64,000 bases of DNA from Amycolatopsis vastitatis (GTDB taxonomy: Bacteria; Actinomycetota; Actinomycetes; Mycobacteriales; Pseudonocardiaceae): positions 1 through 64,000 of the forward strand of contig NZ_NMUL01000041.1 in NCBI RefSeq assembly GCF_002234595.1, read 5' to 3'. The notes beneath the pieces are model-generated. The model did no database searches, was not told the origin of the DNA, and worked only from the letters and a program-made list of their open reading frames with translations. Position 1 is the stretch's first letter, and each line of letters starts with the position of its first letter. Made by a program: the position numbers and the translations under genes. Shown here piece by piece: positions 53,215 through 64,000 of this stretch.

Positions 53215-53301
53215 TGCACGAAGTTCGTGTCCGAAACCGGTTCCACGAGCAGGACGTGCCGGTGGCCGAGCCCGTTGGCGTCCACAAAGGACAGCCGGAA
53301 C

Positions 53302-53694
53302 TCAGGGCACGACCAGCCCGCGTTCCCGCAACGACTGCTCGACGCGCAGCCTTTCGATTTCGCGGTCCATCCCCTCGGGCAGTTCCCCGAGCCGGTGCGG
53401 GACGCCGACCTGGCGGCAGGCCACGGTGAGGAGCTCGTCGTACGCCTGCCGGGTGCCGAACCGCCGGGCGGCCGGGGTGCCGGACGGGTAACCGGCGAGC
53501 AGCCGGTGCACCCGCCGCAGGTCGGCGGCGACCCGTTCGATGGGCGGCCCTTCGGGCTGCGGCTTCGCGCGTCTCTCCCGGATCCGGCCGACGAGTTTCG
53601 GGACGCGCAGCGCGCACCAGAACAGCACCGTGGGAGCGACACAGACCACGGCGAAGAAAATCAGGTTCACGACGACACCACCGGAGCCGTCCAT
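53302..53694 (-). CDS. Small N-anchored membrane protein of unknown function, possibly frameshifted at its end
   Basis: 130 residues from ATG 53694. One membrane helix near the N-terminus (VVVNLIFFAVVCVAPTVLFW) is followed by a basic, helical cytoplasmic domain (GRIRERRAKPQPEGPPIERV to SLRERGLVVP). The frame ends at TGA 53302. Beyond it, another frame keeps strong GC third-position bias for about 38 codons (PEFRLSFVDANGLGHRHVLL) to a TAG in the terminator loop. No start codon introduces that segment. A one-base insertion at the TGA would explain it as a C-terminal extension. No family recognised. Confidence 0.6.
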   Translation of the reverse strand: MDGSGGVVVNLIFFAVVCVAPTVLFWCALRVPKLVGRIRERRAKPQPEGPPIERVAADLRRVHRLLAGYPSGTPAARRFGTRQAYDELLTVACRQVGVPHRLGELPEGMDREIERLRVEQSLRERGLVVP

Positions 53695-53737
53695 ACCCCG
53701 ATGGTAAGCCCGCAACGCCCACCTGGCGGAGAGCTTT

Positions 53738-53859
53738 TCGCGTGATTGAAGGGTCAGCACACGTGATTGGAGAGTCGACACGACGCCGGTCGCCGTGTCG
53801 ACCCTCCAATCACGCGTGTCGTCGCTCCAATCACGCGTGTCGACCCTTCGGTTACGTGA
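53738..53859. repeat. Family B element, copy 2
   Basis: Two forward 21-nt units (53738-53758, 53759-53779), a 17-base centre (53780-53796) and three inverted units (53797-53817, 53818-53838, 53839-53859). The last inverted unit contains the glgB stop codon (53852-53854). It lies 3' of glgB and 5' of the downstream small gene, both on the minus strand, so it may separate the two transcripts. Confidence 0.9.
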
Positions 53860-56059
53860 GGTCGGGGTCCGGTGAGGTCTCTTCGGCCAGCCAGAGGACT
53901 CCCGCCGGCGGGAGCTGGAGGACGGCTGAGGCCGGCTGGCCGTGCCACGGGTCCTCCGTCGCCTCCACCGCGCCCAGGTTGCCGACGCCGGAGCCGCCGT
54001 AGATCTCGGCGTCGGTGTTGACCACCTCGCGCCAGACGCCCGCCGCGGGCAGGCCGACCCGGTAGTCGTGGTGCGGGACGCCGGCGAAGTTGGCCACGCA
54101 CGCCAGCCGCGAACCGTCGGCGCCGATGCGCAGGAAGCTCAGGACGTTGCCGCTCGAGTCGTTCGCGTCGATCCAGGCGAAGCCCTCCGGGGCGGTGTCC
54201 TGGCTGTAGAGCGCCGGAGTGGACCGGTACACCGAGTTCAGCGAGCGCAGCAGGTCCTGCACCCCGCGGTGCAGGGGCTCCTCCAGCAGGTGCCAGTCCA
54301 GCGACCGCTGCTCCGACCACTCCCCTTCCTGGCCGAACTCGCCGCCCATGAACAGCAGCTGCTTGCCCGGGTGCGCCCACATGAACGCCAGCAGCGAACG
54401 CACGCCCGCCGCCTTGTTCCACGCGTCGCCCGGCATCCGGCCCCACAGGGATCCCTTGCCGTGCACCACTTCGTCGTGCGACAGCGGCAGCACGAAGTTC
54501 TCGCTCCAGGCGTACACGAGCGAGAACGTCATCTCGTTGTGGTGGTACGCGCGGTGGATCGGCTCGTGCGAGAGGTACCGGAGCGTGTCGTGCATCCAGC
54601 CCATGTTCCACTTGAAGCCGAACCCGAGGCCGCCGAGGTGCGTCGGGCGCGTGACACCCGGCCAGGCCGTCGACTCCTCGGCCACCATCACGACACCCGG
54701 GTGTCGCTTGTAGACGGTCGCGTTCAGCTCCTGCAGGAACCGCACGGCGTCGAGGTTTTCCCGCCCGCCGTACTGGTTGGGCAGCCACTCCCCTTCGTTG
54801 CGGGAGTAGTCGAGGTACAGCATCGACGCCACCGCGTCGACGCGCAGGCCGTCGAGGTGGAACTCCTCGATCCAGTACAGCGCGTTGGCGACCAGGAAGT
54901 TGCGGACTTCGTTGCGGCCGAAGTCGAACACGAGCGTGCCCCAGTCGGGCTGCTCGCCGCGACGCGGGTCCGCGTGCTCGTACAGCGCGGTGCCGTCGAA
55001 CTTCGCCAGCGCCCAGCTGTCCTTCGGGAAGTGCGCGGGCACCCAGTCGACGAGCACGCCGATGCCCCGCTGGTGCAGGCGGTCGACGAAGTACCGGAAG
55101 TCGTCCGGCGAGCCGAAGCGGGACGTCGGCGCGTAGTACGACGTCACCTGGTAGCCCCACGAGCCGCCGAACGGGTGCTCCGAGACCGGCAGCAGCTCCA
55201 CGTGCGTGAAGCCGGTCTCGACGACGTAGTCGGCCAGCTGGTCGGCCAGCTCGCGGTAGTCGAGGCCCGGCCGCCACGACCCGAGGTGGACTTCGTAGAC
55301 GCTCATCGGCGCCGCGGCCCACTGGGTCGCTTCCCGCCGCGCGACCCACTCGTCGTCTTCCCACGCGTACGCGGAGCGGGTGACGACCGACGCCGTCGCC
55401 GGGGGCTTCTCCGTGGCGAACGCCATCGGGTCGGCCTTCTCGTGCCAGTTGCCGTCGGCGCCGAGGATGCGGAACTTGTAGCAGGTGCCCACGCCGACAC
55501 CCGGCACGAACAGCTCCCAGACCCCGGACGAGCCGAGCGAACGCATCGGGTGCCCGCGCCCGTCCCAGCCGTTGAAGTCGCCGATCACGCGGATGCCGCG
55601 GGCGTTCGGCGCCCAGACCGCGAACGACGTCCCTTCGACGACGCCGTTCGGCGTGTCGTAGGAGCGGACGCGCGCGCCGAGCACCTCCCAGAGCCGCTCG
55701 TGCCTGCCCTCGCCGATCAGGTGCAAGTCCAGCTCCCCCACCGTGGGCAGCCAGCGGTACGGGTCGTCGGCGGTGGCGGTGTGCCCGTCGTACTCGACTT
55801 CCAGCCGGTAGTCGCCGGGGTGCTCCGGCACCGCGACGGCGAACAGCGCGTCGATCACCGGCTCCATCGGGTACCGGTGCTCACCCGCGCACAGCGCGAC
55901 GGCCTTCGCGCCGGGCAGCAGCGCCCGGGCCGCGAAGCCCTTGCCGACGGCGTGCACGCCCAGCACCGAGTGCGGGTCGTGGTGAGACCCCGCCAGTAGC
56001 CGGTCGATGTCCGCGGCCGGCGGGGCCGCGGCCGGGAGGCCTTCCGGAACGGCGTTCAC
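53852..56059 (-). CDS. glgB: 1,4-alpha-glucan branching enzyme
   Basis: 735 residues from GTG 56059; the start is four bases after the maltokinase stop. Order: N1 and CBM48-like N-terminal modules (HHDPHSVLGVH; TSFAVWAPNARGIRVIGDFN), then a GH13 barrel with catalytic Asp408 (DGLRVDAVASM), Glu461 (VMVAEEST) and Asp529 (LPLSHDEVVHGK). It introduces alpha-1,6 branches into the glucan extended by GlgE. Its stop codon lies in a family B repeat. Confidence 0.95.
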   Translation of the reverse strand: MNAVPEGLPAAAPPAADIDRLLAGSHHDPHSVLGVHAVGKGFAARALLPGAKAVALCAGEHRYPMEPVIDALFAVAVPEHPGDYRLEVEYDGHTATADDPYRWLPTVGELDLHLIGEGRHERLWEVLGARVRSYDTPNGVVEGTSFAVWAPNARGIRVIGDFNGWDGRGHPMRSLGSSGVWELFVPGVGVGTCYKFRILGADGNWHEKADPMAFATEKPPATASVVTRSAYAWEDDEWVARREATQWAAAPMSVYEVHLGSWRPGLDYRELADQLADYVVETGFTHVELLPVSEHPFGGSWGYQVTSYYAPTSRFGSPDDFRYFVDRLHQRGIGVLVDWVPAHFPKDSWALAKFDGTALYEHADPRRGEQPDWGTLVFDFGRNEVRNFLVANALYWIEEFHLDGLRVDAVASMLYLDYSRNEGEWLPNQYGGRENLDAVRFLQELNATVYKRHPGVVMVAEESTAWPGVTRPTHLGGLGFGFKWNMGWMHDTLRYLSHEPIHRAYHHNEMTFSLVYAWSENFVLPLSHDEVVHGKGSLWGRMPGDAWNKAAGVRSLLAFMWAHPGKQLLFMGGEFGQEGEWSEQRSLDWHLLEEPLHRGVQDLLRSLNSVYRSTPALYSQDTAPEGFAWIDANDSSGNVLSFLRIGADGSRLACVANFAGVPHHDYRVGLPAAGVWREVVNTDAEIYGGSGVGNLGAVEATEDPWHGQPASAVLQLPPAGVLWLAEETSPDPDLT

Positions 56060-56063
56060 GGTG

Positions 56064-57446
56064 TCATCCCTCTCCGCTCGTGATCCGGGCGATCGAAGCG
56101 AGCGGCACGCCCAGCCAGTCCGGCCGGTTCGCGTGTTCGTAGCCCACTTCGTAGACCGCCTTGTCCAGTTCGAAGGCACGCAGCAGCGGGCCCTGGTCGC
56201 GGGGGTCCGCCGCGATCGCGGCGTACCCCTCGCAGAATGCCGTCCGGTTGCGCTCGGACCACTCCATCGCGCGCTCGGCCAGTGCCGGGTCGTCCGGCTG
56301 GCCGACCAGCATCTGCTGGGCCGCGTAGTCGAACGACCTCAGCATGCCCGCGACGTCGCGCAACGGCGAGCGGAGCGCGTGCCGCTCCTCCACCGGGGCC
56401 GCGGGCTCCCCTTCGAAGTCGATCAGCAGCCAGCCGCCGACCGTCCGCAGGACCTGGCCGAGGTGCAGGTCGCCGTGGATGTACTGCATGGTTACCGAGT
56501 CCAGCGGCAGCGTCCGCAGCTTCTCGAACGCCGCCCGCAGCGCCGGGGCGTGCGCGGCCAGCTCCGGGACCCGCGCGGCGATCGTGTCGAGCCGGTCGAG
56601 CATCGCCTTCGCGGAGCGCTCCAGCTCGTGAGCGTCGACCGGCTCGGTGCCGAGGGCCTCGGCGAGGTCGGCGTGCACCTCGGCGACGGCGCGCCCGAGC
56701 CGCTCGGCCTCGCCGGCGAAGTCGCCGCCGACCTCCTCGGCGTGCAGCTCCGGCGCGGCCATCAGGTCGCGGACGCTGGTCGTGGCCATCGCCCAGCCGT
56801 CGACGGCGTCCGGGACGAACTGCTGGAGCATGCCGACCGTCGTCGGCTCGCCGTCCAGGTCGCCGGTGATCGAGCCGAGCGGGTGCGCGATGTGCTTGCT
56901 GCCGACGCCCTGCAGCGCCCGGTGCAGCAGCAGGTCCTTGTTCTTGCCCGGCGTCAGCTTGCGGAACAGCTTGAGGATGTACTGCCCGCCGTAGACCAGC
57001 GACGTGTTGCTCTGCTCCGACGAGATCGGCCGCGCGCGCAGGCCGGTCTCCAGCGTCACGCCGGGCTCGTGCTCGAAGACGAGCGAGCCGACGCGTTCCT
57101 CCCTGGCCATCAGGTCCAGCAGCACGCCGGTGACGTCCAGGTCACCTGAGGCCTCGTAGGCGTTGAGATCGCCGACGGCGCCGATCCAGCTGCCGGACGC
57201 GATCTCCGGCGGGTGCGTCCGGCGGCCGACGAGCAGCTGGTAGGGCTCGCGCCGGTCGTCCTGGGCGACCTCGATGACGACGTGCAGCAGCTGCGGATCG
57301 CCGGACACCAGCTCGGTCACGCCGAGTGTCCGGACGCCGGTCACCGGCCGGTCCTTGCCGGCGAACCAGCGCTGCTCCGGCAGCCAGCGCTTCAGGTCCT
57401 CGGTCAGGTCGTCGACCAGCTCACGCGGGTCGGACAAGGGACTCAC
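56064..57446 (-). CDS. mak: Maltokinase (Mak/Pep2)
   Basis: 460 residues; GTG 57446 overlaps the treS stop (GTGA). The fold is aminoglycoside-phosphotransferase-like: N-terminal cap LKRWLPEQRWFAGKDRPVTG, ATP lobe YILKLFRKLTPGKNKDLLL, catalytic loop YIHGDLHLGQVL and metal motif LLIDFEGEP. It phosphorylates maltose to maltose 1-phosphate, the GlgE substrate. The tight coupling with treS mirrors organisms where the two are fused. Confidence 0.94.
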   Translation of the reverse strand: MSPLSDPRELVDDLTEDLKRWLPEQRWFAGKDRPVTGVRTLGVTELVSGDPQLLHVVIEVAQDDRREPYQLLVGRRTHPPEIASGSWIGAVGDLNAYEASGDLDVTGVLLDLMAREERVGSLVFEHEPGVTLETGLRARPISSEQSNTSLVYGGQYILKLFRKLTPGKNKDLLLHRALQGVGSKHIAHPLGSITGDLDGEPTTVGMLQQFVPDAVDGWAMATTSVRDLMAAPELHAEEVGGDFAGEAERLGRAVAEVHADLAEALGTEPVDAHELERSAKAMLDRLDTIAARVPELAAHAPALRAAFEKLRTLPLDSVTMQYIHGDLHLGQVLRTVGGWLLIDFEGEPAAPVEERHALRSPLRDVAGMLRSFDYAAQQMLVGQPDDPALAERAMEWSERNRTAFCEGYAAIAADPRDQGPLLRAFELDKAVYEVGYEHANRPDWLGVPLASIARITSGEG

Positions 57447-59251
57447 CTCGCTTCGCCTTCGTCTCCCGGGCTCGTCAGCTGGAACCAGTAGAAGCCGTGT
57501 CCCGGCAGCGTCAGCAGGTACGACAGGTCCCCGATGCTGGGGAACCGCACGCCGCCGGTGAGCTCCACCGGCGTGCACCCGCGGTGCGCGGAGAGATCCA
57601 GCTCCACCGGCTGCGGGAACCGGGAGAGGTTGTTCACGCAGAGCACGACGTCCTCCCCGCCGTCCGGGCGCCGCCACTGGCGCTTGTAGGCCAGCACGCT
57701 GGGGTTGGACCCGCCGAGGTCGACGAACTCGCCTTCGGCGAACGCGTGGTGCTGCTTGCGCACCTCGATCATCCGGCGGGTCCAGTTGAGCAGTGAGGCG
57801 TCGTTGTTCGACTGCGCCTCGACGTTCAGCCCCTGGTAGCCGTACACCGGGTCCATGATCACCGGCAGGTAGATCCGGCCCGGGTCGCAGGAGGAGAACC
57901 CGGCGTTGCGGTCCGGGGTCCACTGCATGGGGGTGCGCACCGCGTCGCGGTCGCCGAGCCAGATGTTGTCTCCCATGCCGATCTCGTCACCGTAGTACAG
58001 AACGGGCGATCCCGGCAGGGACAGCAGCATCGCGGTGAACAGCTCCTGCTGGTTGCGGTCGTTGTCCAGCAGCGGGGCCAGCCTCCGGCGGATGCCGATG
58101 TTGGCCTTCATGCGCGGGTCCTTGGCGTACTCCGTGTACATGTAGTCGCGCTCTTCGTCGGTGACCATCTCGAGGGTCAGCTCGTCGTGGTTGCGCAGGA
58201 AGATGCCCCACTGGGCCCCGCTGGGGATGGTCGGGGTCTGGGCGAGGATCTCCGAGATCGGGAACCGCGACTCGCGCCGCACCGCCATGAAGATCCGCGG
58301 CATCAGCGGGAAGTGGAACGCCATGTGGCATTCGTCGCCGCCGACGGCCGGGTCGCCGAAGTACTCGACGACGTCCGAGGGCCACTGGTTGGCCTCGGCC
58401 AGCAGGATCCGGCCCGGGTACTCGTCGTCGACGACCTTGCGGCAGCGCTTGAGGAACTCGTGCGTCCGCGGCAGGTTCTCGCAGTTGGTGCCCTCCTGCT
58501 CGAACAGGTACGGCACGGCGTCGAGGCGGAACCCGTCGATGCCCAGGTCCAGCCAGAACCGCAGGGTGTCGATCATCGCGTTCTGGACGTCGACGTTCTC
58601 GAAGTTCAGGTCGGGCTGGTGGGAGAAGAACCGGTGCCAGTAGAACTGGCCGCGCACGGGGTCGTAAGTCCAGTTCGACGTCTCGGTGTCGACGAAGATG
58701 ATCCGCGCGTCGGCGTAGCGGGAGTCGTCGTCGCTCCACACGTAGTAGTCGCCGTACGGCCCGTCGGGGTCGCTGCGGGACTGCTGGAACCACGGGTGTG
58801 CGTCCGAGGTGTGGTTGAGCACCAGGTCGGTGATCACCCGGATGCCGCGCCGGTGCGCCTCGTTGAGCAGGAAGACGAAGTCCTCCACGCTGCCGAACTC
58901 CGGGAGCACGGCGCGGAAGTCGCTGATGTCGTACCCGCCGTCGCGCAACGGCGACGCGTAGAACGGCGGCAGCCACAGGCAGTCGATGCCGAGCCAGGCC
59001 AGGTAGTCGAGCCGGCCGGCCAGCCCGCGCAAGTCGCCGGTGCCGTCGCCGTTGGAGTCGGCGAACGCGCGCACCAGCACTTCGTAGAACACCGCGCCCT
59101 TGAACCACTCCGGGTTGCTCGGCGCCTGCTGCGCCGACCGGAAGTCCCCGGCCTGCGGCTCCACGAGCATGCCGTCCGCCGTCATCGCCTCGCCGGTGTG
59201 CGGCACGCCCTCCAGTCCCAGTGCCGCGTCGGGCCGGGCTTCTTCCGCCAT
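57443..59251 (-). CDS. treS: Trehalose synthase (maltose alpha-D-glucosyltransferase)
   Basis: 602 residues from ATG 59251 with GAGG upstream; GTG 59260 is an alternative. GH13 features: WFKGAVFYEVLVRAFADSNG, DLVLNHTSDAHPWFQ, DGFRLDAVPYLFEQEG with nucleophile Asp, LLAEANQWP with acid Glu, and FLRNHDELTLEM. It interconverts trehalose and maltose, supplying maltose to Mak. It is the second gene of glgE-treS-mak-glgB. No maltokinase domain is fused. Confidence 0.95.
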   Translation of the reverse strand: MAEEARPDAALGLEGVPHTGEAMTADGMLVEPQAGDFRSAQQAPSNPEWFKGAVFYEVLVRAFADSNGDGTGDLRGLAGRLDYLAWLGIDCLWLPPFYASPLRDGGYDISDFRAVLPEFGSVEDFVFLLNEAHRRGIRVITDLVLNHTSDAHPWFQQSRSDPDGPYGDYYVWSDDDSRYADARIIFVDTETSNWTYDPVRGQFYWHRFFSHQPDLNFENVDVQNAMIDTLRFWLDLGIDGFRLDAVPYLFEQEGTNCENLPRTHEFLKRCRKVVDDEYPGRILLAEANQWPSDVVEYFGDPAVGGDECHMAFHFPLMPRIFMAVRRESRFPISEILAQTPTIPSGAQWGIFLRNHDELTLEMVTDEERDYMYTEYAKDPRMKANIGIRRRLAPLLDNDRNQQELFTAMLLSLPGSPVLYYGDEIGMGDNIWLGDRDAVRTPMQWTPDRNAGFSSCDPGRIYLPVIMDPVYGYQGLNVEAQSNNDASLLNWTRRMIEVRKQHHAFAEGEFVDLGGSNPSVLAYKRQWRRPDGGEDVVLCVNNLSRFPQPVELDLSAHRGCTPVELTGGVRFPSIGDLSYLLTLPGHGFYWFQLTSPGDEGEAR

Positions 59252-59291
59252 GTGTTCCACCTCGTCCCTTCGAACCCTGTCCTTTCCGTCC

Positions 59292-61274
<1,983 letters not shown>

Positions 61275-61516
61275 GGGCAACGCCCCTCGGTGTGTCGGTT
61301 GGACGCAGGCAGGCGACAGTCTGCCTGACTCGATCAAGCGCCCACGAGGCAGGGTTCCCTTGCGGGGTACCCAAGATCCACCGTCCGAAACGCTGTTCCC
61401 GCAAGGAATTTCCGGCGGATGTCCGGGAGGTTACGCCCGATGCGCGGCCCTCCGCCGTCCCACCCGGACGACGCGCGAACCCGAACGGCCAAGACCCGTA
61501 CCCGAACGGACGACTC
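61275..61516. other. Upstream region of glgE, no gene seen
   Basis: Together with the adjoining repeat this forms a 383-base gap between glgX and glgE. No open frame with good codon usage is present. It should contain the glgE promoter; no convincing -10/-35 pair or operator was identified by eye. Frames seen here are low-complexity and run through the repeat. Confidence 0.5.
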
Positions 61517-61659
61517 GCGTGTGCCTGAAGGGTCGACACGCGTGATGGGAGAGTCAACTCGCGTGATCGAAGGGTCGACACGGCGGCCGGGCTCGTGTCG
61601 ACCCTTCAATCACGCGTGTCGGCCTTCTGATCACGCGTGTCGGCTCTTCGAGCACGGTC
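61517..61659. repeat. Family B element, copy 3
   Basis: Three forward 21-nt units (61517-61537, 61538-61558, 61559-61579), a 17-base centre (61580-61596) and three inverted units (61597-61617, 61618-61638, 61639-61659). The innermost pair matches at 19 of 21 positions. The last unit reaches into the glgX stop codon (61658-61660). The geometry matches copy 2 although the unit sequences have diverged. Confidence 0.9.
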
Positions 61660-63805
61660 AGTAGGGTTCGGGTTGGGGGTCGGCGGCCAGGCGGGGGGCT
61701 CGCAGCAGGAGCAGGGAACGGGACTGCAGCGTCACGCGGCTCTTGGCTTCCAGGGGGCCCGGGTGGGCCGGGCTGCCGTCGCCGGTGCTCGTGTCGAGCG
61801 TCGGCTTGAACGTCTCGCCGTACTCACGGCCCGGCAGGGTCACCTCGGCCGGCGCGTCACCCGCGTGCAGCCACAGCAGCCACGAGTGGTCGGGCACGAG
61901 CGCGCCGTCGCGGTTGCGGGCCTGGCTGTTCGAGCCGTCGATCCACATGCCGAGCGTGTGGCGGTCCTCGAACCAGTCGGTCTCGCCGAACTCCTCACCG
62001 TCCGGGCGGAACCAGACGAGGTCCGGCTTGCCGGTCGGGGTCGTCCGGCCTTCGAAGAACTCCGGCTGCCGCAGCGCCGGGCTGTTGGCGCGCAGCCGCA
62101 CCACCCGGCGCGCGAAGGCGAGCATGGCCTCGGCCTCCGGGTCGTCCGGCGTCCAGTCGAACCAGGACGTCTCGTCGTCGAGGCAGTACGCGTTGTTGTT
62201 GCCGTGCTGGGTCCGCCAGAACTCGTCACCGGCCGTCAGCATCGGGGTGCCGGTGGACAGCAGCAGCGTGGCGAAAAGGTTGCGGGCCTGCCGGGTCCGC
62301 AGGGCCCGGATCGCCGGGTCCGCCGTGTCGCCCTCGGCGCCGTGGTTCCACGACCGGTTGTCGTTGCCGCCGTCGCGGTTGTCCTCGCCGTTGGCTTCGT
62401 TGTGCTTTTCGTTGTAGGACACCAGGTCCCGCAGCGTGAAGCCGTCGTGCGCGGTGACGAAGTTGATCGACTGCCACGGCCGGCGCAGGTTGTGGTCGTA
62501 GAGGTCCGACGAGCCGGACAGCCGGTAGGCGAGGTCGCGGACGCCGGTCGCGCCGCGCCAGAAGTCACGGACGGTGTCGCGGTAGCGGCCGTTCCACTCC
62601 GCCCACTGGGCGCCGAAGCCGCCGACGCGGTAGCCCTCGCCGGTCGCGTCCCACGGCTCGGCGATCAGCTTGCAGTGCGAGAGCACCGGGTCGGTGGTGA
62701 TCGCGGTGAGCAGCGTGGACGCCGGGTCGAACGCGCCGCCGCGCGGCCGCCCGAGCGTGCTGGCGAGGTCGAACCGGAAGCCGTCGACACCCATCTCCTG
62801 CGTCCAGTACCGCAGCGAGTCGGTCACCAGCCGGACCACGGTCGGCGAGCCGGCCTCGAGGGTGTTGCCGCAGCCGGTGATGTCGGCCATGTGGCCACGC
62901 TCGGTGTGCAGGTAGTACACCGGCGCGTTCAGCCCCCGGAAGCTCAGCGTCGGCCCGTCGGGGCCGCCCTCGCAGGTGTGGTTGAACACGACGTCGAGGA
63001 TCACCTCGATACCGGCCGCGTGCAGGGCGGCCACCATCAGCCGGAACTCCTCGACTTCGTGGCCGGGTTCGCTGGCGTAGGCGGCGTGCGGCGCGAAGAA
63101 GCCCAGCGGCGAGTATCCCCAGTAGTTGTGCCGTCCCGCCCGGATCAGCGACGGCTCGTCGAGGAACGAGTGCACCGGCAGCAGCTCCACCGAGGTGACG
63201 CCGAGGCGGGTGAGGTACTCGATCGCCACCGGGTGGGCCAGGCCGAGGTAGGTGCCGCGCAGGGCCTCCGGGATGAACGGGTGCTGCCGGGTGAACCCCT
63301 TGACGTGCAGCTCGTAGACCACCGCCTCCTCGAACGGCACCTCCGGCTTGGTCCCGGTGTCCGGCCCGCCGGGCGAGGTGACCACCGACAGCGGCACGCT
63401 GCCCAGGGAGTCCACAGTGGACATCGGACCGCGTTCCGGGTCGCCGGTGAAGCCCTGGGCCGCGCGCAGGTCGGTGAGCCCGCCGGTGATCTGCCGGGCG
63501 TACGGGTCGAGCAGCAGCTTGTGCGGGTTGCACCGCAGGCCGCGGGCCGGGTCGTAGGGCCCGTGGACCCGGTAGCCGTACCGCTGCCCCGGCGTCACCC
63601 CGGGCACCAGGCCGTGCCAGACGCCGAAGGTGCGTTCGGTCAGCGCGATCCGGCGTTCCGATCCGTCGGCGTCGATCAGGCACAGCTCGACGGCGTCCGC
63701 GACGGCGGACGTGATCGCGAACCGCACCCCGCCGGCCTCCGGGTGGGCACCGAGCGGAAAGGGGCGGCCGGCGAGGACGTGGTCGGCGGAGGGTCGTGTG
63801 GCCAT
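61658..63805 (-). CDS. glgX: Glycogen debranching enzyme GlgX (isoamylase-type)
   Basis: 715 residues. An N-terminal CBM48 domain (HPEAGGVRFAITSAVADAVE, YRVHGPYDPARGLRCNPHKL) precedes a GH13_11 barrel: VVFNHTCEGG, DGFRFDLASTLGRPRGGAFD (nucleophile Asp), KLIAEPWDA (Glu) and VTAHDGFTLRDLVSYNEKHN (Asp). It removes alpha-1,6 branches from glycogen, releasing maltooligosaccharides. It is separated from glgE by a repeat element, so it is probably a distinct transcript on the same strand. Confidence 0.94.
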   Translation of the reverse strand: MATRPSADHVLAGRPFPLGAHPEAGGVRFAITSAVADAVELCLIDADGSERRIALTERTFGVWHGLVPGVTPGQRYGYRVHGPYDPARGLRCNPHKLLLDPYARQITGGLTDLRAAQGFTGDPERGPMSTVDSLGSVPLSVVTSPGGPDTGTKPEVPFEEAVVYELHVKGFTRQHPFIPEALRGTYLGLAHPVAIEYLTRLGVTSVELLPVHSFLDEPSLIRAGRHNYWGYSPLGFFAPHAAYASEPGHEVEEFRLMVAALHAAGIEVILDVVFNHTCEGGPDGPTLSFRGLNAPVYYLHTERGHMADITGCGNTLEAGSPTVVRLVTDSLRYWTQEMGVDGFRFDLASTLGRPRGGAFDPASTLLTAITTDPVLSHCKLIAEPWDATGEGYRVGGFGAQWAEWNGRYRDTVRDFWRGATGVRDLAYRLSGSSDLYDHNLRRPWQSINFVTAHDGFTLRDLVSYNEKHNEANGEDNRDGGNDNRSWNHGAEGDTADPAIRALRTRQARNLFATLLLSTGTPMLTAGDEFWRTQHGNNNAYCLDDETSWFDWTPDDPEAEAMLAFARRVVRLRANSPALRQPEFFEGRTTPTGKPDLVWFRPDGEEFGETDWFEDRHTLGMWIDGSNSQARNRDGALVPDHSWLLWLHAGDAPAEVTLPGREYGETFKPTLDTSTGDGSPAHPGPLEAKSRVTLQSRSLLLLRAPRLAADPQPEPY

Positions 63806-63856
63806 TCCTGAATCGTCCCAGATCCGGCCGGTTCGCCGCGCGATGTGTCGCAGGAG

Positions 63857-64000
63857 TTACCCTGCCGCCGCCGTTTCGACCAGGACGAAGGTGTCCGGCG
63901 GCAGCTGCGCGGCGCCACCGTCCACGGTGGCCTCGCCCCAGGTCAGCAGGGCCGCCGTGGCTCCGAGTGGCAGCGTCACCGGGCCGGCACCGAAGTTGAC
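63857..64000 (-). CDS. C-terminus of a probable GH13 glycosidase (runs off window)
   Basis: Forty-seven codons end at TAA 63857-63859. The visible tail (VNFGAGPVTLPLGATAALLT, then LPPDTFVLVETAAAG) resembles the C-terminal beta-sandwich (DUF3459-like) of alpha-glucosidases and related GH13 enzymes. It is on the same strand as glgX, 51 bases upstream of it, which fits an alpha-glucan gene. The evidence is one short domain edge. Confidence 0.5.
   Translation of the reverse strand, partial: VNFGAGPVTLPLGATAALLTWGEATVDGGAAQLPPDTFVLVETAAAG

Noticed and set aside
53104..53745. 213-codon plus-strand frame between the LLM gene and glgB
   Set aside because: It is antisense to the better minus-strand gene at 53302-53694, crosses a perfect hairpin and shows no domain.

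Overview
The window is a stretch of actinomycete chromosome. It is very GC-rich, codon third positions are almost always G or C, GTG starts are frequent, and neighbouring genes often overlap as ATGA or GTGA. It carries the actinobacterial coproporphyrin-dependent haem genes, a TIGR03086 protein of the mycothiol-linked DinB superfamily, the GlgE alpha-glucan pathway and a principal sigma factor with a long acidic N-terminus. Gene order follows two recalled references. Positions 33-52 kb match the Mycobacterium tuberculosis series dxs1, Rv2689c to Rv2703 (sigA). Positions 0.7-7.4 kb and 17.8-21.2 kb match the Streptomyces series hemE, DUF3000, whiI, RNase D, fadA, fadB. Protein style and intergenic repeats suggest Pseudonocardiaceae, most likely Amycolatopsis; this is an inference.

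Layout: 1-4.6 kb holds a CoA-transferase fragment, hemQ, hemY, hemE and DUF3000. 5.3-7.4 kb holds a WhiI-like orphan regulator and RNase D. 7.4-16.4 kb is an accessory block: a TetR regulator facing an overlapping operon of permease, two DUF1989 proteins, a biotin carboxylase and allophanate hydrolase. This looks like nitrogen assimilation from guanidine via carboxyguanidine rather than plain urea use. 16.4-17.8 kb holds two uncharacterised genes; 17.8-21.2 kb holds fadA-fadB. 21.2-33.3 kb is a second accessory block: a membrane protein, a PHP phosphoesterase, an esterase, a two-component system, and a guanidino-compound cluster. That cluster has a PucR regulator, sodium symporter, ureohydrolase, ThDP decarboxylase and aldehyde dehydrogenase, resembling the lower arginine-transaminase route. 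Its regulator and its dehydrogenase are each broken by one frameshift.

From 33.4 to 52.1 kb the core runs dxs, an aldehyde dehydrogenase, RNA methyltransferase, permease, two TrkA proteins, DUF3159, OB-fold protein, hydrolase, DUF3710, dut, DUF3093, DUF4193, cei, suhB, ppgK and sigA. From 53.8 kb to the end, one strand encodes glgX, glgE, treS, maltokinase and glgB. These convert trehalose to maltose, maltose 1-phosphate and branched alpha-glucan.

The most unusual feature is non-coding. Gene 3' ends carry either perfect hairpins or one of three dispersed repeat families: (A) a ~50 bp element with a G/C-run palindrome, (B) inverted arrays of 21-nt units that run up to or over stop codons, and (C) 30-bp tandem hairpin units. 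No transposase, integrase, tRNA, rRNA or CRISPR array was seen.
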